This document shows positions 1 through 5,648 of a DNA stretch of 6,569 nucleotides, in pieces. The notes under the pieces were generated by a model, which saw only the letters and a list, made by a program, of their open reading frames with translations, was not told the origin of the DNA and ran no database searches. The stretch covers positions 1-6,569 of the forward strand of contig JAIRRD010000080.1 in assembly GCA_031256155.1 (NCBI GenBank), read 5' to 3'. The DNA is from Holophagales bacterium. Lineage in GTDB: Bacteria > Acidobacteriota > Holophagae > Holophagales > Holophagaceae. The translations under genes were made by a program, and so were the position numbers. How positions within the stretch are numbered: position 1 is the stretch's first letter; each line of letters begins with the position of its first letter.

Positions 1-99
1 ATTTACGGCGAGCCAAGCTCGCCTATGGACTATGAGCGGCCGTGATTCGCAAGCGAATCCCGGCATAGCGGTTTAACTACAATAAGTTAAACCGCTATA
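1..99 (-). repeat. Compound three-hairpin palindromic repeat, copy 1 (probably cut by window start)
   Basis: Reverse-complementing this stretch gives 2878-2976 with 94 of 99 positions identical, so the two copies are inverted relative to each other. It contains hairpin A (arms 65-78 and 85-98, 14 perfect pairs, 6-nt loop ACAATA), hairpin B (39-50 with 53-64, 12 pairs with one T/C mismatch at 43/60, loop AA) and the inner stem of hairpin C (7-13 with 17-23, loop CAA). The outer arm of hairpin C seen in copy 2 would fall before position 1. Orientation is defined as hairpin A first, which places A nearest the 3' end of the minus-strand lipoprotein gene, 61 bp beyond its stop. It has no coding content and no transposase; it resembles REP/BIME or MITE-type dispersed repeats, but the family is not one I recognise. 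Confidence 0.85.
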
Positions 100-160
100 A
101 CAATGCTCCACAAGTAAAACAAGCTAAAATGCTATATGAGTTGCAACTTGCAAGCAGGTT

Positions 161-877
161 TTATCTCCCCAAAATAATTTCAATGCGCCTGTTGCGTGAG
201 CGGCCAGCCTCGGTGTTATTGCTGATTATGGGAAAATCGGGCCCGAAGCCATGAACTTTAATGCTGGACGCTGGGACACCTGATGAAGTCAGTATCTTTG
301 AGACAGATTTAGCCCTCTCTAGGGATAATGCCATATTGCTGGAGTGATCGCCCACAGAATCCGAGTGGCCGCAAATGTAAATAGGCATTCCCTTGAAGTA
401 TTGTTTGAGTAGTTCGGACTGCTTTGCAAGTAGCTGCTGAAATTCCGGCTTTACCTTGGAGCTGGCGGTCTCAAAGGTTATTTCATCGTGATAGTCGAAA
501 ACCAGTATTTTATGGAGGCCAAGTATTTTCGCCATCTTTGTGTAGGCAGGGTCAAAAATCAGAACTACGTCAGCTTTGTTACCCGGTAATATCTGGATTC
601 TTTGTTCCAGGACATTCCCTGGCAGATTATCGGCCTTAAGTCTGTCGCTGAGCTCGGCTATTGAGTTTACTTTCAATGTTGTCGGAGAAACACCGAGCGG
701 CTTCCCTTCAAAAAGTACATCGCCAGCGGGCGGTATTGTGTGGATCATAACCGTGATAGGTTCGCTTCGCGAATGCCGCGTCTGGGGCTGGGATGTGGGC
801 TTTGCGGGCTTTGTGGCATCCGGTGTCCGGCAGCCTGCTAAGGCTAAGAGCAATATCAAGGGCAAGATTGCTTTCAT
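161..877 (-). CDS. OmpA-family lipoprotein with PEGA-like segment
   Basis: This 238-aa protein is probably a lipid-anchored outer-membrane protein that binds peptidoglycan. Residues 1-16 form a lipoprotein signal: a K2, a hydrophobic stretch, then lipobox L13-A14-G15-C16, with Cys16 the predicted lipidated residue. A Pro/Thr/Lys-rich linker (17-40) follows. Residues 42-70 resemble a PEGA domain (PAGDVLFEGKPLG core, then SPTTL). Residues about 130-238 are an OmpA C-terminal domain: GHSDSVGD with D173, N181..LSLERA with R188 (the Asp/Arg pair that holds diaminopimelate in characterised OmpA domains), and the closing NNTEAGRSRNRRIEI. A good Shine-Dalgarno sequence, AGGGAG at 883-888, lies 5 nt before the ATG and supports this start. 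It lies 186 bp behind the glycosyltransferase on the same strand, and could be co-transcribed or separate. The family assignment is firm; the specific role (Pal-like tether or other) is inference. Confidence 0.9.
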   Translation of the reverse strand: MKAILPLILLLALAGCRTPDATKPAKPTSQPQTRHSRSEPITVMIHTIPPAGDVLFEGKPLGVSPTTLKVNSIAELSDRLKADNLPGNVLEQRIQILPGNKADVVLIFDPAYTKMAKILGLHKILVFDYHDEITFETASSKVKPEFQQLLAKQSELLKQYFKGMPIYICGHSDSVGDHSSNMALSLERAKSVSKILTSSGVPASSIKVHGFGPDFPIISNNTEAGRSRNRRIEIILGR

Positions 878-1025
878 AGATGCTCCCTAAAAGAGTTGTG
901 AGAAGACAAGTTGAGAAACGATGGGCTTTCCATCAATCATGGTGGTCTAAATATTAAAACTTCAGGGCAACGTTGTATATGAATTTTTCATACCAAGGCC
1001 GACCTTTGTTTATTTTATCACAATG

Positions 1026-1061
1026 TATAGCGGTTCAACTACAATAAGTTGAGTTGCTAAT
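1026..1061 (-). repeat. Hairpin A copy directly behind the glycosyltransferase stop
   Basis: This 36-nt imperfect inverted repeat is a diverged copy of hairpin A of the compound repeat. Arms 1028-1040 and 1047-1059 pair with 10 Watson-Crick pairs and 3 G/T pairs around the same ACAATA loop as copy 1. Relative to copy 1, one T:A pair is replaced by C1036:G1051, so pairing is kept. The G/T pairs would be wobbles in a plus-strand RNA but A/C mismatches in the minus-strand glycosyltransferase mRNA. It begins two bases beyond the stop codon of that gene. No T-run follows, so it is not a classical terminator. Hairpins B and C are absent here. Confidence 0.75.
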
Positions 1062-1063
1062 AT

Positions 1064-2008
1064 TTACTCTCGCTTATGCACTTTCTTAATCATATATCTT
1101 GGTCTGTCGCGGACTTCAACGTAAATGCGCCCGATGTATTCACCAAGCAATCCAAAGGCTATGAACTGACAGCCTATAAAGAAAAACAGAATGGCGAACA
1201 ATGTGAATATTCCTTCGACAGTGCCCGCCGGATCTATGAATCTGTAAATCATAATGCCTATAAACAGCATGAAACCCAAAGCCGAGATAGCCACGCCCAG
1301 CACAGACAACATCTGCAAGGGCAAAAGACTGAAACTGGTCAACAAATCAAACTGCAAATTAATGAGCCTCCAAAAGCCGTATTTGGAATCCCCCGCCGCA
1401 CGTTCCGCATGGGCAACCGGAATTTCGGTTATACGCTTTGCAAAACTGTTGGCCAGGGCCGGAATAAAGCTACTGCGCTCTCTGCAATTCAGTATGGCAT
1501 CTATGACTTCGCGGTTGTACGCCCTCAGCATACAGCCATAGTCATGTAGGTTGATTCCGGTGGTTTTGCGCGTTATAGCGTTCACTATTTTGCTGGGCAT
1601 GGTGCGGAATACGCTGTCATTTGCCTGTCTTCCCTGTCGCAAACCGCCAACGATGTCAAAGCCCTCATCCATTTTTGCCACTAATTTTGGAATCTCTTCC
1701 GGCGGATTTTGCAAATCGGCATCCATCGTGACAATCACCTGACCAGTTGTCTGAGCAAAAGCCGCAAAAATAGCCGCATGCTGACCGTAATTTTTATTGA
1801 ACTCCACTACTTTTAGACGCGGTTCCAGACGGGCTATTTCCAAAAGCATATCAAGACTCATGTCACGGCTTCCATCATCAGTCATAACTACTTCCCATCC
1901 CCTGTCGTCAAAATTTTCTCTAAGCACCTTAGAGAGACGCGTCCAGAGATGCAAAATATTGGCCTCTTCATTGTAGACGGGGATTACAACGCTTAGATGT
2001 GGAGCCAT
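1064..2008 (-). CDS. arnC: ArnC-like family 2 glycosyltransferase (polyprenyl-phosphate sugar transferase)
   Basis: This 314-aa membrane-associated GT-A enzyme would transfer a sugar from a nucleotide donor to undecaprenyl phosphate at the cytoplasmic face of the inner membrane. The N-terminal catalytic domain has SVVIPVYNEE (6-15), DDGS (44-47), NYGQH (73-77) and the metal-binding D96-A-D98 followed by LQNPPEEIP. A central DYGCMLRAY motif and the C-terminal GLLGEYIGRIY (286-296) then RDRPRY match E. coli ArnC closely as I recall it. Two membrane segments lie at about 234-257 and 266-288, as in the DPM1/GtrB/ArnC group. A Shine-Dalgarno AAGGA (2016-2020) lies 7 nt before the ATG. ArnC transfers 4-formamido-4-deoxy-L-arabinose for lipid A modification, but no arnA, B, D or T neighbour is visible, so the sugar is uncertain. 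It is transcribed divergently from uppS, whose product supplies its lipid acceptor. Confidence 0.88.
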   Translation of the reverse strand: MAPHLSVVIPVYNEEANILHLWTRLSKVLRENFDDRGWEVVMTDDGSRDMSLDMLLEIARLEPRLKVVEFNKNYGQHAAIFAAFAQTTGQVIVTMDADLQNPPEEIPKLVAKMDEGFDIVGGLRQGRQANDSVFRTMPSKIVNAITRKTTGINLHDYGCMLRAYNREVIDAILNCRERSSFIPALANSFAKRITEIPVAHAERAAGDSKYGFWRLINLQFDLLTSFSLLPLQMLSVLGVAISALGFMLFIGIMIYRFIDPAGTVEGIFTLFAILFFFIGCQFIAFGLLGEYIGRIYVEVRDRPRYMIKKVHKRE

Positions 2009-2039
2009 AAAATTATCCTTTTTTCATCTCTTCCGACAA

Positions 2040-2072
2040 CTACTTGATGCGCACGGCTATGATTTTTTCCAT
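2040..2072 (-). CDS. Possible 10-codon leader mini-ORF upstream of the glycosyltransferase
   Basis: On the minus strand an AGGAGG (2077-2082), the strongest Shine-Dalgarno in the window, stands 4 nt before an ATG that opens a short frame coding MEKIIAVRIK and a TAG stop. It ends 31 nt before the glycosyltransferase ATG, which is in a different frame and has its own ribosome-binding site. It could be a leader peptide acting on the downstream gene, a decayed start of a lost gene, or chance. The peptide shows no run of regulatory codons that would suggest amino-acid attenuation, and I recognise no homologue. Confidence 0.25.
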   Translation of the reverse strand: MEKIIAVRIK

Positions 2073-2125
2073 GTCGCCTCCTCATTTATCTTACAATATC
2101 ACTGTAGTTGAAAAGATAGGATGGA

Positions 2126-2161
2126 TATAGCGATTCAACACATTGTAGCTGGACTGGTATA
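2126..2161 (+). repeat. Degenerate hairpin A copy before uppS
   Basis: This 36-nt stretch aligns end to end with the hairpin A consensus: the left arm TATAGCGATTCAACA has 3 changes in 15, the loop CATTGT differs by one base from TATTGT, and the right arm has 5 changes in 15. Pairing is partial (9 Watson-Crick, 2 G/T within the outer 14 positions). It shares the C:G pair at arm position 11/5 with the copy at 1026-1061, where copies 1 and 2 have T:A. It ends two bases before the ATG at 2164, so it would occupy the ribosome-binding region if that start were used. Confidence 0.6.
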
Positions 2162-2163
2162 AC

Positions 2164-2874
2164 ATGACCAGGAAAGCGGGAGATGACGTGAGAACACCTC
2201 ACCATGTGGCCATTATCATGGATGGCAACGGAAGATGGGCGGCTGGGCGAGGTTTGCCCCGAATAAAAGGCCACAAAGCAGGCACAGCCGTGATAGAGGA
2301 AATTATTGATACCGCTGTAAAAATGGGCATAAAGCACCTGTCACTCTATGCGTTTTCAACAGAAAACTGGCGCAGACCGGAGCCGGAAGTGTCAGTTATC
2401 ATGAGCCTTTTAAGATTCTATTTGAGATTGCACATCAGCAGGTTCTGCAACAAAGGAGTCCGTTTTCATTTTTTGTGTGACCTTGAAGCAATGCCAGAAA
2501 GCATCCAGAGGGATGTCATTGAAGTAGAAACAGCCACTGCCAAAGAAAGCGAAATGGTATTTCATCTGGCCGTCAATTACGGTTCACGGGCAGAGCTGGT
2601 CAAAGCTGTGCAATCCTGTATAAAAGACGGACTTAAACCTGAAGCTATAGATGAATCAACAATCAGTTCAAGGCTTTGGACAGCAGGTGTTCCAGATGTG
2701 GATTTGCTAATCCGCACTTCAGGTGAGTTGCGAATTTCAAATTTCCTTCTCTGGCAGTGCGCGTACGCAGAATTTTACTTCGCCGATTGTCATTGGCCCG
2801 ATTTCAACCAGAATCGATTCCGCGATGCTTTAGAGGCATTTGCATCCCGCGATAGACGATTTGGGGGAATTTGA
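2164..2874 (+). CDS. uppS: Isoprenyl transferase / undecaprenyl diphosphate synthase
   Basis: This 236-aa cis-prenyltransferase adds isopentenyl diphosphate units to farnesyl diphosphate to make the long-chain polyprenyl diphosphate carrier for peptidoglycan and surface glycans. It is a cytosolic, membrane-associated homodimer in known cases. Family signatures run the whole length: M19-D20-G-N-G-R24-W-A, with D20 matching catalytic Asp26 of E. coli UppS; G36-H-K-A-G; S65-T-E-N-W69; NYGSRAELV; R184-T-S-G-E-L-R190 followed by ISNFLLWQ, the IPP-binding arginines; and A-E203-F-Y-F with the Mg-binding Glu. Its length is typical. The ATG at 2164 has no good Shine-Dalgarno; an in-frame GTG at 2188 has GGGAG 5 nt upstream and would give 228 aa starting just before HHVAIIMDGN, so the true start is open. 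There is no frr or cdsA beside it, unlike the common cluster. Confidence 0.93.
   Translation: MTRKAGDDVRTPHHVAIIMDGNGRWAAGRGLPRIKGHKAGTAVIEEIIDTAVKMGIKHLSLYAFSTENWRRPEPEVSVIMSLLRFYLRLHISRFCNKGVRFHFLCDLEAMPESIQRDVIEVETATAKESEMVFHLAVNYGSRAELVKAVQSCIKDGLKPEAIDESTISSRLWTAGVPDVDLLIRTSGELRISNFLLWQCAYAEFYFADCHWPDFNQNRFRDALEAFASRDRRFGGI
2178..2190 (+). promoter_or_regulatory. Shine-Dalgarno and alternative GTG start for uppS
   Basis: GGGAG at 2178-2182, a 5-nt spacer, then GTG at 2188-2190 in the uppS frame. The ATG at 2164 is preceded instead by the degenerate hairpin copy and lacks a purine-rich site at usable spacing. The conserved part of the family begins only four or five residues after the GTG, so nothing essential would be lost. 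Confidence 0.5.
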
Positions 2875-2877
2875 GTA

Positions 2878-2985
2878 TATAGCGGTTTAACTTTTCGTAG
2901 TTAAACCGCTATGCTGTGATTCGCTTGCGAATCACAGCCGCTCATAGTCCATAGGCGAGCTTGGCTCGCCGTAAATGGACTATGA
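2878..2985 (+). repeat. Compound three-hairpin palindromic repeat, copy 2 (complete)
   Basis: Three hairpins follow one another. Hairpin A: arms 2879-2892 and 2899-2912, 14 perfect pairs, loop TTTCGT. Hairpin B: 2913-2924 with 2927-2938, 12 perfect pairs, loop TT. Hairpin C: inner stem 2954-2960 with 2964-2970 (GGCGAGC/GCTCGCC), enclosed by outer arms 2942-2952 and 2975-2985 (TCATAGTCCAT/ATGGACTATGA, 11 perfect pairs). Positions 2878-2976 match the reverse complement of 1-99 at 94 of 99 bases. It begins three bases after the uppS stop and ends 65 bp before hsdM. With no T-run after any stem, an intrinsic terminator is unlikely, though mRNA 3'-end protection is possible. A 65-codon reading frame starting at 2975 begins inside the repeat and runs antiframe into hsdM; I regard it as chance. 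Confidence 0.88.
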
Positions 2986-3050
2986 AAGCGAAAATTGCTA
3001 TAAAGCTCTATATTATGAAGTTTGGGAGCAAAGCCAACTGAGGGAACCCA

Positions 3051-5648
3051 ATGGACAAACAACAATTAGCATCAAAGATTTGGCAGTCAGCCAACAAAAT
3101 GCGTTCCAAAATCGAGGCCAACGAATACAAGGACTACATACTTGGCTTCATCTTCTACAAATTTCTCTCTGACAAGGAGTTGAAGCTGCTTATCTCCGAT
3201 GGGATGCAGCCAGACGAAATCAAGAAGCTATCCGAAGATAACGCCTCGGCAGTCAGTCACATTAAGGGCAAAATAGGCTACTTCATGGCTTACAAAGACC
3301 TTTTTTCCACCTGGCTGGCGAAGGGGGCTGATTTTAACGTGTCCAATGTCCGCGATGCACTGTCAGCGTTCAACCGCCACATCAACCGCGCCCATAAAAA
3401 AGTGTTTACGGGCATATTTGATACGCTTCAAACCGGGCTTAGTAAGCTCGGCGACACCGCTGCTTCGCAGACCAAAGCAATCAGCGGCCTCCTGGGGCTT
3501 ATCAAAGACATTCCTATGGACGGCAAACAAGATTATGACGTTTTGGGCTTTGTTTACGAATACCTCATCAGCAACTTCGCCGCCAATGCAGGTAAAAAGG
3601 CGGGTGAGTTCTACACACCGCACGAAGTATCCCTGCTGATGTCGGAGATTGTGGCAGAGCATTTGAAAGACTATAAAGAAATTGATATATATGACCCGAC
3701 AAGCGGCTCAGGCTCCCTGCTCATAAATATAGGTCATTCAGCGGCGAAGCATATTGAAGGCGAAAACAAAATAAGGTATTACGCCCAGGAGCTTAAGGTC
3801 AACACATTCAACCTGACCCGCATGAACCTTGTAATGCGCGGCATAAAGCCCGACAACATCTACGTCCGCAACGCCGACACTCTTGAGGACGACTGGCCGT
3901 ATTTTGACGAGGACGACCCACATCGCACATACAAACCGCTAATTTTGGATGCCGTGGTATCAAATCCCCCGTACTCCCAGGCATGGGAACCGACCCACAA
4001 GGAAGCTGACCCGCGCTATTCGCGCTTTGGGCTTGCTCCCAGAACCAAGGCTGATTTTGCGTTTCTTTTGCACGACCTTTACCACTTAAGGCCGGAAGGC
4101 ATTATGACCATCGTACTGCCGCACGGCGTATTGTTCCGTGGTGACGCAGACGGCGCGGACGGCGAAGGCAAAATTCGTAGAAATCTTATCGAACAGAACC
4201 ACATAGATGCCATAATCGGTTTACCGCCCAATGTTTTCTTTGGCACAGGCATAGCCACCATAATCATGGTATTGAGACAAAGGCGGCAAAATGACGATGT
4301 GCTGTTTATTGACGCATCAAAAGGCTTTGTCAAAGTCGGCAAGAACAACCAACTCCGCGCCTCTGACATCAGGAAAATTGCGGACACAGTAGCCACCCGC
4401 GCCGATATACCCAGGTTTTCTCGCAAAGTAAGCCTTGATGAAATCCGAAGGAACGGCTATAACCTGAATATACCCCGTTATGTTGATTCATCCGACACGC
4501 CTGTTACCTGGGATTTGTATGCCACCATGTTTGGCGGCATACCAAAGGCGGAACTTGCGGAACTTGAACCCTATTGGACAGCTTTTCCCAGTCTTTGGCC
4601 CAGCCTGTTCAAAGACGAAGGAACGCCCTATGTGAAACTTGCAACCGACAACGTAAAGCAGACAATCAAAGACAACGCAGACGTAAAAGCCTACTTTGCC
4701 TTGCACTCGGATGTGTTTGGCAGTTTTGGGACTTATCTGAAAGACGCGCTTCGCGAAAAATGGGACAAGCTGGACATCGCAAGACAGGAAACACAAATCA
4801 GCGCAGACATTTTCAGTCGCCTGGAAAAAATACCGCTCATTGATAAATACAAGGCGTACCAAGCCCTGAATGACGAATGGGTAAAGACAGCTATTGACCT
4901 TGAAATCATACAGACCGAGGGCTTCAGCGCCGTCAAAGCAGTAGACCCAAACATAGTCACAAAGAAAAAGGGCGATGTTGAATATGAAGTGCAGGACGGA
5001 TGGGTTGGGCGGATTATTCCCTTTGCTTTAGTGCAATCCTCTCTTTTGAAAAAGGAAACTGATGCCCTGCGGCAAAAAGAAAGCCGTATAGCTGAGATAG
5101 CCGCTGCCCTTGAAGAAATCTTTGAATCGCTGACCGAAGAAAATAAAGAGGACTACAAAGAAGCCTTTGACGACGACGGCGAATACATCAAATCGGCTGT
5201 GGCAGCGATTGCTAAAAAACTGAAAGCAAGCGAGCACGGCGAGGAATCAGTAGAAACCAAATTTATCCTGGCTAACAAGCTGTTTGCGAAAGAAACATCA
5301 TTAAAACGAGAAATAAAAGCTGACGAAACGGCTTTACATAAGCTGACCAAAGAAACCATTGAAGGGCTTAGCGATAATGATGCAATGTGTTTGCTAAAAC
5401 AAAAATGGGTGACCCCCATAGTTGCCGCAATGGACGAATTGCCCCATGAAGTAATACGAGAACTGGCAACAAAGCTGACAGCTTTGGCTGATAAGTACGC
5501 CGTCACATATGTTGAGGTTACGGACAAAATCGGCAAGGCAAAAAACGAAGTAATTTCCCTTATTGATAAACTGCGGGGCAATGAGTTTGACATGAAGGGG
5601 CTGGGCGAATTTCAGAAGTTGCTGCGGGGTGATAAGCATGGGGAATGA
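3051..5648 (+). CDS. hsdM: Type I restriction-modification methyltransferase subunit HsdM (long form)
   Basis: This is the modification subunit of a type I system; with HsdS it methylates adenine N6 at a bipartite target using S-adenosylmethionine. Residues 1 to about 150 are the helical HsdM N-terminal domain (KIWQSANKMRSKIEANEYKD, then FIFYKFLSD). The N6-adenine methyltransferase domain follows: F187-Y-T-P-H before motif I, SAM-binding D215-P-T-S-G-S-G-S222, and catalytic motif IV N305-P-P-Y308. All key residues are intact. The 865-aa length clearly exceeds the roughly 500-530 aa of EcoKI and EcoR124I HsdM; the extra C-terminal part (about 480-865) is charged, largely helical in character, with a likely coiled coil near 662-700. 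The ATG has GAGG (3040-3043) 7 nt upstream. Its stop overlaps hsdS by 11 bp, implying translational coupling. No hsdR is in view. Confidence 0.95.
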   Translation: MDKQQLASKIWQSANKMRSKIEANEYKDYILGFIFYKFLSDKELKLLISDGMQPDEIKKLSEDNASAVSHIKGKIGYFMAYKDLFSTWLAKGADFNVSNVRDALSAFNRHINRAHKKVFTGIFDTLQTGLSKLGDTAASQTKAISGLLGLIKDIPMDGKQDYDVLGFVYEYLISNFAANAGKKAGEFYTPHEVSLLMSEIVAEHLKDYKEIDIYDPTSGSGSLLINIGHSAAKHIEGENKIRYYAQELKVNTFNLTRMNLVMRGIKPDNIYVRNADTLEDDWPYFDEDDPHRTYKPLILDAVVSNPPYSQAWEPTHKEADPRYSRFGLAPRTKADFAFLLHDLYHLRPEGIMTIVLPHGVLFRGDADGADGEGKIRRNLIEQNHIDAIIGLPPNVFFGTGIATIIMVLRQRRQNDDVLFIDASKGFVKVGKNNQLRASDIRKIADTVATRADIPRFSRKVSLDEIRRNGYNLNIPRYVDSSDTPVTWDLYATMFGGIPKAELAELEPYWTAFPSLWPSLFKDEGTPYVKLATDNVKQTIKDNADVKAYFALHSDVFGSFGTYLKDALREKWDKLDIARQETQISADIFSRLEKIPLIDKYKAYQALNDEWVKTAIDLEIIQTEGFSAVKAVDPNIVTKKKGDVEYEVQDGWVGRIIPFALVQSSLLKKETDALRQKESRIAEIAAALEEIFESLTEENKEDYKEAFDDDGEYIKSAVAAIAKKLKASEHGEESVETKFILANKLFAKETSLKREIKADETALHKLTKETIEGLSDNDAMCLLKQKWVTPIVAAMDELPHEVIRELATKLTALADKYAVTYVEVTDKIGKAKNEVISLIDKLRGNEFDMKGLGEFQKLLRGDKHGE

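Noticed and set aside
878..1025. Promoter or small gene between the glycosyltransferase and lipoprotein genes
   Set aside because: AT-rich stretches are present, but no -35/-10 pair with acceptable spacing and no frame with a ribosome-binding site were found, apart from the lipoprotein's own site.
1076..1549. Long plus-strand frame opposite the glycosyltransferase (157 codons), with shorter ones at 1254-1541 and 1551-1742
   Set aside because: They are antisense to a gene with unmistakable glycosyltransferase motifs; their translations have no family features.
2878..2985. Intrinsic terminator behind uppS
   Set aside because: The stems are strong, but no T-run follows any of them; called a repeat instead.
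1..2985. Composite transposon or insertion sequence
   Set aside because: No transposase or integrase is encoded between or beside the inverted repeats, and no target-site duplication can be seen.
1..2985. CRISPR array
   Set aside because: The repeats are few, widely scattered between genes, in both orientations, and not separated by uniform spacers.
2986..3050. Promoter for hsdM (TTGCTA at 2995 with TATTAT at 3011)
   Set aside because: The spacing is only 10 bp, too short for a sigma-70 promoter; no better pair was found.
2975..3172. A 65-codon plus-strand frame starting in the repeat and running into hsdM
   Set aside because: It begins inside a palindrome arm and mostly overlaps hsdM, which has clear family motifs, in a different frame; it lacks a ribosome-binding site and recognisable protein features.
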